Origin: Streptomyces pactum | GTDB lineage: Bacteria > Actinomycetota > Actinomycetes > Streptomycetales > Streptomycetaceae | NCBI RefSeq assembly: GCF_016031615.1 | Contig: NZ_JACYXC010000001.1 | Location: forward strand, 4,960,001-5,024,000 | Length of the DNA: 64,000 bases | Direction: 5' to 3' | Part shown: positions 48,368-56,122 of the stretch, piece after piece | Layout of the letters: each line of letters starts with the position of its first letter | Numbering within the stretch: position 1 is the first letter of the stretch | Position numbers and translations under genes: made by a program | Notes under the pieces: model-generated | Told to the model about the DNA's origin: nothing | Databases searched by the model: none | Seen by the model: only the letters and a program-made list of their open reading frames with translations

Positions 48368-50761
48368 TCAGCCCTCTGCGGTGACCTCCGCCGCCGGGAC
48401 CTTGGCCCGGGTGCGACGGCGCACCGGCTTGGCCTCCGCGGCCTCCGGGGCGGCGCTGCCGTCGACGGCGGCCTCGGCCTCGGGGGCCTTGGTGGTGCGG
48501 GTGCGGCGGCGGGCCGGCTTGGCCTCCGCGGCGACGGCCGGCTCGGTGGTGCCGGTCGCCTCGGTGGTGCCCTCGGTGGCCTTGGTGGTGCGGGTGCGGC
48601 GGCGCGGTTTGGCGGGTGCCTCGGCGTCGTCGGGGCCGGTGGTCTCCGTCGTGCCCTCCGCGGTGGCCACGGCGGCCTCGGCCTCGGGGGCCTTGGCGGT
48701 CGCCTTGGTGGCGCGGGTCCGGCGGCGGGCCGGCTTGGCCTCCGCGGCGTCGGCCGGCTCGGTGGTGCCGGTCGCCTCGGTGGTGCCCTCGGCGGTGGCG
48801 ACGGCCTCGGTGGCCTTGGTGGTGCGGGTGCGGCGGCGGCGCGGCTTGGCCGCCCCGGCCCCGTCCTGCTCGGCGACCGCCTCGGTGGTGGTCGCCGGGG
48901 CGGCGGTCACCTCGGCGGCGGCCGGCACGGCCTCCGGCAGCGCCTCGGCGGCCGGCGCCGGGGCCTGCCCGGCACCCTCGGCGGTACGCACGGTGCGCTC
49001 GGCCGCCGGCTCGGCGGCGCCGCTCCGGGTACGTCGGCGACGACGCGGCTGCCGCGGCTCGGCGGGCGCGCCGTCGGCCGGCACGGAGGCCGGCGGGGCG
49101 GACACCGCCTCGGCCGCGGCCGGCCCGGCGTCACCGGCGTCCACCGACACCCCACCCCGGGTACGGCGCCGCTGGCGCGGGGTGCGGGTCCGCTGGGGAC
49201 GCTCCTCCGCCACCGGGGCGGCGGCACGGCCGCCACGGCCACGGGGGCCGCGCCCGCCGGTCTCGCCGAGGTCCTCGATCTCCTCGGCGGCGAGCCCGGC
49301 GCGGGTGCGCTCGGCCCGCGGCAGGACGCCCTTGGTGCCCTCCGGGATGCCCAGCTTCTCGTACAGGTGCGGCGAGGTGGAGTAGGTCTCCTCCGGGTCC
49401 GGGAACGGCAGGTCCAGCGCCTTGTTGATCAGCTGCCAGCGCGGGATGTCGTCCCAGTCCACCAGGGTGACGGCGGTACCCGACGCACCGGCGCGGCCGG
49501 TGCGGCCGATGCGGTGCAGATAGGTCTTCTCGTCCTCGGGCGACTGGTAGTTGATGACGTGGGTCACACCCTCGACATCGATACCGCGGGCCGCGACGTC
49601 GGTGCAGACCAGGACGTCCACCTTGCCGTTGCGGAAGGCGCGCAGTGCCTGCTCGCGGGCGCCCTGGCCGAGGTCGCCGTGGACCGCGCCGGCGGCGAAA
49701 CCGCGCCGGGAGAGCTGGTCGGCGATGTCGGCGGCGGTCCGCTTGGTGCGGCAGAAGATCATCGCCAGGCCCCGGCCCTCGGCCTGGAGGATGCGGGCGA
49801 CCATCTCCGGCTTGTCCATCGAGTGCGCGCGGAAGACGTGCTGGGTGATGTTGGCCACGGTCGCGCCCTCGTCGTCCGGCGCCGTGGCGCGGATGTGCGT
49901 GGGCTGCGACATGTAGCGGCGCGCCAGCGAGATGACCTGGCCCGGCATGGTGGCCGAGAAGAGCATGGTCTGCCGGGTGGCCGGCAGCAGCTGGATGATC
50001 TTCTCGACGTCGGGCAGGAAGCCCAGGTCGAGCATCTCGTCGGCCTCGTCCAGCACCAGCGACTTGACGGCCGACAGGTTCAGCTTCTTCTGGCCCGCCA
50101 GGTCCAGCAGCCGGCCGGGGGTGCCGACCACCACGTCGATGCCCTTCTTCAGGGCTTCGACCTGCGGTTCGTAGGCACGGCCACCGTAGATCGACAGGAC
50201 CCGGACGTTCCGCACCTTGCCCGCGGTGAGCAGGTCGTTGGTGACCTGGGTGCACAGCTCGCGGGTGGGAACCACCACGAGGGCCTGCGGGGTGTCGGTC
50301 AGCTGTTCGGGCTTGGCCCGGCCGGCCTCGACGTCCGCGGGGACGACGACGCGCTCCAGCAGGGGGAGGCCGAAGCCGAGGGTCTTACCGGTGCCGGTCT
50401 TCGCCTGGCCGATGACGTCGGAGCCCGCCAGGGCCACCGGGAGCGTCATCTCCTGGATGGGGAACGGGGACGTGATGCCGACGGCTTCGAGCGCCTCGGC
50501 GGTCTCGGGGAGAATACCCAGATCTCGGAAAGTGGACAGGGTGCTTGCCTCTTCTGTGAGACGCGACGCGAGGTGGCGAAGGGGGTCATGTACCGCGCTG
50601 GTTGGCGTACCGGTCGGGTTCGGCCGGACGGCGCGGGACCACTGCCTTCGCTCTGCGCTCTTGCCGCGAGCGGGTCCCTCCTGCTGTGCGTATCTGGCAT
50701 ACGCGCCGCGCGGAGGGCGGTCGGGTTGGAGCCGATCGGGCCACCGACCGGGCATCCGCAT
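48368..50761 (-). CDS. DEAD-box ATP-dependent RNA helicase with Arg/Thr-rich repeat tail
   Basis: An RNA helicase with all core motifs: Q motif (GITSPFPIQ), Walker A (AKTGTGKT), PTRELC, TPGRLLD, DEADEML, SAT, then ARGIDVEGV and HRIGRTGRAG. The core ends near residue 460. The remaining 310 residues are disordered, with eight copies of a basic RRRTR(T/A)TKA-type patch separated by Ala/Glu/Thr spacers, likely an RNA-binding or condensate-forming tail. The start is uncertain: the open frame begins at ATG 50761, but homology-like sequence starts only near 50590 (HDPLRHLASRLTEEASTLST) and no ATG, GTG or TTG lies between. Position matches Rv3211 (rhlE). Confidence 0.92.
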   Translation of the reverse strand: MRMPGRWPDRLQPDRPPRGAYARYAQQEGPARGKSAERRQWSRAVRPNPTGTPTSAVHDPLRHLASRLTEEASTLSTFRDLGILPETAEALEAVGITSPFPIQEMTLPVALAGSDVIGQAKTGTGKTLGFGLPLLERVVVPADVEAGRAKPEQLTDTPQALVVVPTRELCTQVTNDLLTAGKVRNVRVLSIYGGRAYEPQVEALKKGIDVVVGTPGRLLDLAGQKKLNLSAVKSLVLDEADEMLDLGFLPDVEKIIQLLPATRQTMLFSATMPGQVISLARRYMSQPTHIRATAPDDEGATVANITQHVFRAHSMDKPEMVARILQAEGRGLAMIFCRTKRTAADIADQLSRRGFAAGAVHGDLGQGAREQALRAFRNGKVDVLVCTDVAARGIDVEGVTHVINYQSPEDEKTYLHRIGRTGRAGASGTAVTLVDWDDIPRWQLINKALDLPFPDPEETYSTSPHLYEKLGIPEGTKGVLPRAERTRAGLAAEEIEDLGETGGRGPRGRGGRAAAPVAEERPQRTRTPRQRRRTRGGVSVDAGDAGPAAAEAVSAPPASVPADGAPAEPRQPRRRRRTRSGAAEPAAERTVRTAEGAGQAPAPAAEALPEAVPAAAEVTAAPATTTEAVAEQDGAGAAKPRRRRTRTTKATEAVATAEGTTEATGTTEPADAAEAKPARRRTRATKATAKAPEAEAAVATAEGTTETTGPDDAEAPAKPRRRTRTTKATEGTTEATGTTEPAVAAEAKPARRRTRTTKAPEAEAAVDGSAAPEAAEAKPVRRRTRAKVPAAEVTAEG

Positions 50762-51088
50762 TCGTGGAACAACCCGCCGATAGTCGGCGGGCGCCTTATC
50801 ACTGTACCCCGGATAGCCGCATGTGTGACCGGGGCGAGGACACGAGCCTCGTCCGGACCGCGCCGGCGGGCGGCGGGCGGCACCTTCCCCGCGGTGTTCC
50901 CCGGTGCCGCTCGCGGACTATTGTGCGCTTCGGGACCGAAGCTCCGACCAGGCCGTCCGACCCGGTCGAGGCGGTCGCGGGGCTGCCGGTCAGGACCGTG
51001 ACGGACAGGCCCCGCCGGGCGTGGCGACGTACGGCGGGGGAGTGAACAGCCGACACGACGCTCGGCTGCCGATGTGAAAGGTCGTGCC
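50762..51088. promoter_or_regulatory. Divergent spacer, helicase / MiaE-like gene
   Basis: The 327 bases between divergent genes hold both promoters. A GTACATACC-like lower-GC stretch and CATCCGCATTCGTGGAACAA lie near 50755-50775. No firm promoter pair or gene is called. If the helicase starts further downstream, its leader RNA would begin here. Confidence 0.4.
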
Positions 51089-51802
51089 GTGCCGGAGAGT
51101 GAGTACAGCGGGATCGCCGCCCAGGACTGGGCGCAGGCATCCGCCGATCCCCAGTACCGGGCCGCCGTGGTGGATCTCCTGGGCGCCCTGGCCTACGGCG
51201 AGCTGGCCGCCTTCGAGCGGCTGGCGGAGGACGCCAAGCTGGCCCCCACCCTGGACGACAAGGCCGAGCTGGCGAAGATGGCCTCCGCGGAGTTCCACCA
51301 CTTCGAGCAGTTGCGGGACCGGCTGGCGGCCGTCGGCGAGGAGCCGACCGTGGCGATGGCGCCGTTCGCCGCCGCGCTGGACGAGTTCCACCGCCAGACG
51401 GCGCCCTCGGACTGGCTGGAGGGCCTGGTCAAGGCGTACGTGGGCGACTCCATCGCCAGCGACTTCTACCGCGAGGTGGCCGCCCGGCTGGACTCCGACA
51501 CCCGCGCCCTGGTGCTCCAGGTGCTCGACGACACCGGCCACGCGACCTTCGCGGTGGAGAAGGTGCGCGCCGCGATCGAGTCGGACCCGCGGGTCGGCGG
51601 CCGGCTGGCCCTGTGGGCCCGGCGGCTGATGGGCGAGGCGCTCTCCCAGGCGCAGCGCGTGGTCGCGGACCGCGACGCGCTCTCCACCATGCTGGTCGGC
51701 GGGGTGGCCGACGGCTTCGACCTGGCCGAGGTGGGCCGGATGTTCTCCCGGATCACCGAGGCGCACACCAAGCGGATGGCCGCCCTGGGGCTGGCCGCCT
51801 GA
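51089..51802 (+). CDS. Ferritin-like protein, MiaE-type tRNA hydroxylase homologue
   Basis: A 237-residue four-helix ferritin-fold protein. Likely carboxylate/His ligands are in YGELAAFERLAEDAK, ASAEFHHFEQLRDRLA (E..H), AYVGDSIASDFYREVA and LDDTGHATFAVEKVRAA. The family is close to MiaE, the di-iron enzyme that hydroxylates ms2i6A in tRNA; in actinobacteria the activity is not proven. GTG 51089 is chosen from AAAGG at 51077-51081. In position it corresponds to Rv3210c next to the RhlE-like helicase, which supports an RNA-related role. Confidence 0.88.
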   Translation: MPESEYSGIAAQDWAQASADPQYRAAVVDLLGALAYGELAAFERLAEDAKLAPTLDDKAELAKMASAEFHHFEQLRDRLAAVGEEPTVAMAPFAAALDEFHRQTAPSDWLEGLVKAYVGDSIASDFYREVAARLDSDTRALVLQVLDDTGHATFAVEKVRAAIESDPRVGGRLALWARRLMGEALSQAQRVVADRDALSTMLVGGVADGFDLAEVGRMFSRITEAHTKRMAALGLAA

Positions 51803-51862
51803 CGGCACCCCGCAGCGGCCTGCCGCCCCGCCGCGCCCGCGCGGGGCGGCGGGGCGGGCGGG

Positions 51863-52138
51863 TCAGGCGGCGGCCGACCGGCGGAGCCGCCGGTCCGGGC
51901 GGACCAGCAGGGAGAGCATCGCCACCGTGAACCCGGCCGCCACCAGCAGGGTGACCGGGGCGTGGCCGGAGCCGAGCACCGCGTGCGCCAGGAACGTCCC
52001 CAGCAGCCCGGCGACCGCCCCGGTGCCCAGGACGAGCGGCAGGGCGGGCAGCCGGCGCCGCGGCAGCCAGCGCGCGGTGAGGAACGCCACGACGAGGCCG
52101 AGCACTGCCGAGCCGAGCGCTTCCCAGATCAAGATCAT
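51863..52138 (-). CDS. Small membrane protein, 91 residues
   Basis: Three hydrophobic helices are predicted (about 4-22, 33-54, 61-79), ending in a basic tail RPDRRLRRSAAA. ATG 52138 has GAAGGA upstream. I do not recognise a named family; the three-helix pattern with inner Gly resembles small GlsB/YeaQ-like stress membrane proteins (ALGSAVLGLVVAFL), but this is a loose resemblance. It converges with the MiaE-like gene. Confidence 0.75.
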   Translation of the reverse strand: MILIWEALGSAVLGLVVAFLTARWLPRRRLPALPLVLGTGAVAGLLGTFLAHAVLGSGHAPVTLLVAAGFTVAMLSLLVRPDRRLRRSAAA

Positions 52139-52740
52139 GGTGCGTCCTTCCCGTAAGCGGACCGAAATGCCCCGTGGGCCGGTCCTGCCCGTCCTACCCG
52201 TCACCCGGGGTGGGCAACCCTGTACCGGGCCGGGAGGCGGCCGGTTCGGCCGGAAGCGGAGCGCCCCGGGACGGGGCGGCGGCACCGGTGATCACGTGCC
52301 GGAGGGCCTTCGGGCGGGGCCGCGGGAGGCCCCGCGTGGCGCTGCCGCCGGAAGACCCGTGCGACGCGCCCCAGGGGTGCGGTCAGCCGGTAGGGGCGCG
52401 GCCCGGCCGCCGGGCCCACGGGCGCGCCGGTGCCCGTCCAAGGCCGGGCCTCCCCGAAGGGGTCGCTGCCCGACCCGTAAGGGTGCGCATGACGCTCCCA
52501 GGGGGCGCGTGGTGGCCCCGAGGGGTGCGCGGGCGGATCCCGTAAGGGTGCGTGCGGTGGTCCCGGAGGGGACGCGTGTGCGGGCCCCCCGAAGGGCGCG
52601 GCCCGTCGGCGAGGGCGGCCTCCCGGGTCCGAAGGCCGGTGCCCGGCGGCGAGGGCGGCCTCCCGGGCCCGAAGGCCGGTGCCCGGCGGGAGGGGGCCGA
52701 ACACCTCGGCCGTGGGGCCCGGACGGGCCGGCGGGGGGGG
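52139..52740. other. Gene-free region left of the IS element, with repeats
   Basis: No independent gene is supported; the IS transposase frame reads into it. It contains micro-hairpin words CCCGTAAGGG (52476, 52538) and CCCGAAGGGG like those at 32.1-32.4 kb, and a 40-base tandem duplication. It ends in a run of eight Gs at the IS junction. Confidence 0.6.
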
Positions 52741-53959
52741 TGCCTCTATGTTTTTCGTCAAGCGGTTCGGGGGTTCTTGGTTCGTAGAAGGTTCCGTCGC
52801 GGAGCATGGCGAACAGGACGCTGATGCGGTGGCGGGCGAGGCGGAGGAGGGCTTGGGTGTGGGGGTTGCCTCGGGCTCGGCAGCGGTCGTAGTAGCTGCG
52901 GGAGGCCGGGTCGTGGAGGGCTGCGAACGCGGAGAGGAACATCGCCCGTTTCAGCTGCCGGTTCCCGCCTCGGGGTGCGTGCTCGCCGTGGATCGATGTG
53001 CCGGACTGCCGGGTGGCCGGGGCGAGGCCGGCGTAGGAGGCGAGGTGGGCGGCGGTGGGGAAGGTGCTGGCGTCGCCGACGGTGGTCAGGAGGATGGCGG
53101 CGGTCCTGACGCCGATGCCGGGCATCGAGGTCAGGACCTGGGAAAGAGGGTGGGCCTCCAGCAGGGCCTCGATCCGGGCATGAAGGGCCCGGCGTTGTTC
53201 GTGGACGGCGGCCAGGGACTTCGCCAGCGACGGGACGATGACGTCGAGGGTGCCGGTGCCGGGGACGACGACGGTCTGCTCGTCCAGCGCCGCGAAGATG
53301 TCCTGGACCAGCCGCTGGGCCATGCGCGGGGCCCTGGGGCGGACGGCCTCGACCAGCCTGCGGCGGCCCGCCTTCCGCAGGGCGGTCGGGGATCCGTAAC
53401 GCTCCAGGAGCCAGGTCACCGCCGGATGGTCCAGGCGCGGGCCCAGGACGCGTTCCAGGCTGGGGTGGAACTGGGTGAGCAGGCCGCGGATGCGGTTGCT
53501 GGTGCGGTTGGCCTCGCCGGCCAGGTCCTGGTCGAAGCCGGCCAGCATGGTCAGCTCGGCGGTGACCTCGTCGGCCAGGTCCAGGGAGCGCAGGGTGTGG
53601 GGCATGGTGCGGGCGGCGTCGGCGATGACGGTGGCGTCTTTGGCGTCGGTCTTGGCCTCGCCGGGGTAGAGGTCGGCGATCCGGCGCATCGCGAGTCCGG
53701 GCAGGTAGGCGACCTGGCAGCCGGCGTCCCGGGCGACCGTGAGCGGGAGGGCGCCGATGGACGCGGGCTGGTCCACGATCACCAGGACGGTGCCGAACTT
53801 GTCCTTGAGCTTGTCGAAGACCGCCCGCAGCTTCGGTTCGGTGTTCGGCAGTGGTTTGTCGAAGACTTTCTTCCCGGCCGGGGTGAGTCCGTGGCCGTGA
53901 TGGGTCTGCTTGCCGACGTCCAGGCCCAGGAAGACGTCCACCCCGTCGGTGCTGATCAC
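52292..53959 (-). CDS. IS110-family transposase (DEDD type), reading beyond the element
   Basis: The N-terminal RuvC-like DEDD domain is clear: FLGLDVGKQTHHGHGLTPAG, VIVDQPASIGALPLTVARDA, YPGEAKTDAKDATVIADAAR. The C-terminal Transposase_20 domain has LTSMPGIGVRTAAILLTTVG and the conserved serine region APATRQSGTSIHGEHAPRGG. Normal family length is about 400 residues, ending near YEPRTPEPLDEKH (about 52760). Here the frame has no stop inside the element and runs 150 more codons through a C run into low-complexity host sequence, giving 555 residues. GTG 53959 (VISTDGVDVFLGLD) is the start. All catalytic blocks look intact. Confidence 0.9.
   Translation of the reverse strand: MISTDGVDVFLGLDVGKQTHHGHGLTPAGKKVFDKPLPNTEPKLRAVFDKLKDKFGTVLVIVDQPASIGALPLTVARDAGCQVAYLPGLAMRRIADLYPGEAKTDAKDATVIADAARTMPHTLRSLDLADEVTAELTMLAGFDQDLAGEANRTSNRIRGLLTQFHPSLERVLGPRLDHPAVTWLLERYGSPTALRKAGRRRLVEAVRPRAPRMAQRLVQDIFAALDEQTVVVPGTGTLDVIVPSLAKSLAAVHEQRRALHARIEALLEAHPLSQVLTSMPGIGVRTAAILLTTVGDASTFPTAAHLASYAGLAPATRQSGTSIHGEHAPRGGNRQLKRAMFLSAFAALHDPASRSYYDRCRARGNPHTQALLRLARHRISVLFAMLRDGTFYEPRTPEPLDEKHRGTPPAGPSGPHGRGVRPPPAGHRPSGPGGRPRRRAPAFGPGRPPSPTGRALRGARTRVPSGTTARTLTGSARAPLGATTRPLGASCAPLRVGQRPLRGGPALDGHRRARGPGGRAAPLPADRTPGARRTGLPAAAPRGASRGPARRPSGT
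52607..52686. repeat. 40-base tandem duplication
   Basis: Copies at 52607-52646 and 52647-52686 differ at one base (T or C in CCCGGGYCCGAAGG). The pair lies 54 bases from the IS element end. Confidence 0.9.
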
Positions 53960-54222
53960 CGTGCCCCCACATGTGTGTCGACGTGTGCCGGCCCCTTGGG
54001 TCGGGAGCCGTTCTCGCGCATCCACGTTATGCAGACCTGTCCGCCCGCGAGGGCTGGGCATTGCGCCCGGCCGGGCGGTGGTCGGACCTCTGATCAGCGT
54101 CTGTGACGGCACCCCTCGGACCCGGTGACACCACCCCCCAGGTCATCTACTTCGACAGGGGGCAACAGTCATACCGGGCCCGGAGGCCAGCGGCCCTCTT
54201 GCAGGACCGCGAAGAAGATAAC
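52741..54222 (-). mobile_element. IS110-family insertion sequence, boundaries approximate
   Basis: The element carries one DEDD transposase and no obvious terminal inverted repeats, as expected for IS110. I place the ends at two G runs: eight Gs at 52733-52740 and ten Gs at 54223-54232, giving about 1,480 bases. A noncoding 5' part of about 260 bases lies upstream of the transposase, the arrangement of the IS110 subgroup in which a bridge RNA is encoded. It interrupts a gene order (helicase, MiaE-like, DUF3107, TetR) that is otherwise conserved. Confidence 0.75.
53960..54222 (-). ncRNA. Candidate IS110 bridge RNA region
   Basis: This 263-base noncoding segment lies between the predicted element end and the transposase start. 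In IS110-group elements the bridge RNA that pairs with target and donor DNA is encoded at this end. The segment contains several self-complementary stretches, but I have not established a full fold or the guide loops. The call rests on position and family. Confidence 0.45.
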
Positions 54223-54232
54223 GGGGGGGGGG

Positions 54233-54397
54233 AGCCCGCAGACACCAGTGGCGACGGGGGTCAGGACGTACCAGTGGGGTGAGGCCCGGACACCCGGCGG
54301 CGGAGGCGCCCGCGGACACCAGCGGCGGCGGGACCAGGACGGACCAGCGGCGACGGGCCCCGGACGGACCAGTGGCGGAAGTGCCCGCACACACCGA
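54233..54397. repeat. Imperfect ACCAGYGGCG repeats right of the IS element
   Basis: The word ACCAGTGGCG or ACCAGCGGCG occurs about six times between 54243 and 54378 at 20-30-base spacing, in GC-rich filler (for example GGACACCAGCGGCGGCGG). No gene is supported here. Confidence 0.65.
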
Positions 54398-54441
54398 ACG
54401 GCGGCGGGGCCCCGGGATCGCTCCCGGGGCCCCGCCGCCGT
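54398..54441 (-). terminator. 20-base perfect hairpin terminator of the DUF3107 gene
   Basis: The stem 54398-54417 pairs perfectly with 54422-54441 across a TCGC loop. On the minus strand it follows the DUF3107 stop by about 70 bases. Confidence 0.9.
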
Positions 54442-54509
54442 CCTTCACACCACCCGCCGGGGGCGCGGCGTGGGCCGTGCCGCCCGGGGCGGGCATGTGG
54501 ACGCATGTC

Positions 54510-54737
54510 CTACAGCGTGCTGAAGCCCACCCGGCGGGTGCTCGGCTCGCCGATCTCGACGTACGCCAGCCGGTCCGCCGGGACCAGGACCTTGCGGCCA
54601 CGGTCGTCCACCAGGCTCAGCAGCTGCGCCTTGCCCGCGAGCGCGTCGGCCACGGCACGCTCCACCTCCTCGGCAGACTGCCCGCTCTCCAAGGTGATCT
54701 CCCGGGGCGCGTGCTGCACGCCGATCTTGACCTCCAC
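54510..54737 (-). CDS. DUF3107 small protein, 75 residues
   Basis: The sequence VEVKIGVQHAPREITLESGQ and continuation SAEEVERAVADALAGKAQLL matches the actinobacterial DUF3107 family (TB9.4, Rv3208A). It should fold as a small beta-alpha-beta domain. GTG 54737 with GGAGGGAC upstream is preferred over a longer ATG form. The gene sits next to a TetR regulator, as in mycobacteria. No activity is established to my knowledge. Confidence 0.92.
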   Translation of the reverse strand: MEVKIGVQHAPREITLESGQSAEEVERAVADALAGKAQLLSLVDDRGRKVLVPADRLAYVEIGEPSTRRVGFSTL

Positions 54738-54948
54738 GGCTATGTCCCTCCGACGGTCAGTTGGGTGCGCGGTCAGCCGCGCCGTACGCAGCACACATTA
54801 GCCCGGTGCGGGGGCTCGCCGAGCCGGTGCGGAGCACGCCCGCAGCGAACAGGGGCCGACGGCTCCCGTCCCGCCGCGCACCCGCGCCCCGCCGCCGGCA
54901 CCGGCCGCGGGGACGGTGGCGGGACGGGGCGCGAGCGGCCGGCGTCGG

Positions 54949-55587
54949 TCAGTGCGCCTCGGCGCCGTGCAGCGGGAAGCCGGCGATGCCCCGCCAGGCC
55001 AGCGAGGTGAGCAGCTGCACCGCGGTGTCCCGGGGTACCGACCGCTCGCTGGAGAGCCAGTAGCGCGCCACGATCTGCGAGACGCCGCCCAGACCCACCG
55101 CGAGCAGCATCGACTCGTCCTTGGGCAGGCCGGTGTCCTCGGCGATGACCTCGCTGATCGCCTCCGCGCACTCCATCGAGACCCGGTCCACGCGCTCGCG
55201 CACCGCCGGCTCGTTGGTCAGATCGGATTCGAATACCAGTCGGAACGCGCCGCCCTCGTCCTCCACGTAGGCGAAGTACGCCTCCATGGTCGCGGCGACG
55301 CGCTGCTTGTTCTCGGTGGTGGACGCCAGCGCGGAACGCACCGCGTGCAGCAGCGCCTCGCAGTGCTGGTCCAGCAGGGCCAGGTACAGCTCCAGCTTCC
55401 CGGGGAAGTGCTGGTAGAGCACGGGCTTGCTGACCCCCGCGCGCTCGGCGATGTCGTCCATCGCCGCCGCGTGGTAGCCCTGGGCCACGAAGACCTCCTG
55501 GGCGGCCCCCAGGAGTTGATTGCGTCGGGCTCGGCGCGGAAGGCGCGTGCCTCGCGGGCGCACCTCGGTCTGCTCGATGGCTGTCAC
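54949..55587 (-). CDS. TetR/AcrR family transcriptional regulator
   Basis: A 212-residue repressor-type protein. The N-terminal helix-turn-helix reads QLLGAAQEVFVAQGYHAAAM with DDIAERAGVSKPVLYQHFPG (about 23-66). The C-terminal ligand domain is helical, with a C-terminal domain of the Rv3208 type. GTG 55587 has GGGAGGC upstream. Its ligand and targets are unknown. It lies in the same direction as the DUF3107 gene 210 bases downstream, so the two may be co-regulated; corresponds to Rv3208. Confidence 0.93.
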   Translation of the reverse strand: MTAIEQTEVRPRGTRLPRRARRNQLLGAAQEVFVAQGYHAAAMDDIAERAGVSKPVLYQHFPGKLELYLALLDQHCEALLHAVRSALASTTENKQRVAATMEAYFAYVEDEGGAFRLVFESDLTNEPAVRERVDRVSMECAEAISEVIAEDTGLPKDESMLLAVGLGGVSQIVARYWLSSERSVPRDTAVQLLTSLAWRGIAGFPLHGAEAH

Positions 55588-55722
55588 GCCGCCTCCCATG
55601 GATCGTTCCGTGCACGGCATTCACCGCACACGCCATCGTACTTTCGGGTAACAGCGGCGCGTGTGGTCCGTGCGGAGAATTTCATGGATCGGACCCCGCA
55701 GGAAGCTCGCAAAAGGTGCAGC

Positions 55723-55941
55723 TCATCGATAGTCGTCCTCGTTGAGTTCGACCACGCGGGCCTGCTCGGCCCGATCGGCCTCGTTCGCGGAGGCGGGATC
55801 GACGTCGATGAGCGGTTCGTCGCGGTTCGGGCTGATGTCGGCCTGCTGCTCCGCGGCGTCCGCCTCCGGGGCCTCCACGCCGATCTCGGTGGTCTCCGCC
55901 TCGTCCTCGAAGGTGTCGGGGTCGTGCGGTTCGACTGTCAT
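55723..55941 (-). CDS. Small acidic conserved protein, 72 residues
   Basis: The product is very acidic, with about one third Asp/Glu and only two or three basic residues near the end: MTVEPHDPDTFEDEAETTEI, then GVEAPEADAAEQQADISPNR. ATG 55941 has GGAGCGAG upstream. It is predicted to be disordered and has no known domain. It diverges from the hydrolase gene at 56123 and may bind a basic partner or nucleic-acid-binding protein; this is inference only. Confidence 0.75.
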   Translation of the reverse strand: MTVEPHDPDTFEDEAETTEIGVEAPEADAAEQQADISPNRDEPLIDVDPASANEADRAEQARVVELNEDDYR

Positions 55942-56122
55942 CTCGCTCCGCCCTTCCGGGGTTCCGGGCTTCCGGGTGTCCAAGGGTATGCACTTCGCTG
56001 GGGTACGGGTGCCCCGTTGCGGCCCGGGTGATTCGAGCCTAGGAGAGGGTCTGCGGCGGCGCCATGCAGGCTGTGACGGCGAACACACGGATGCGTGCGT
56101 GATCGTCTCGTAACATTGCCGC

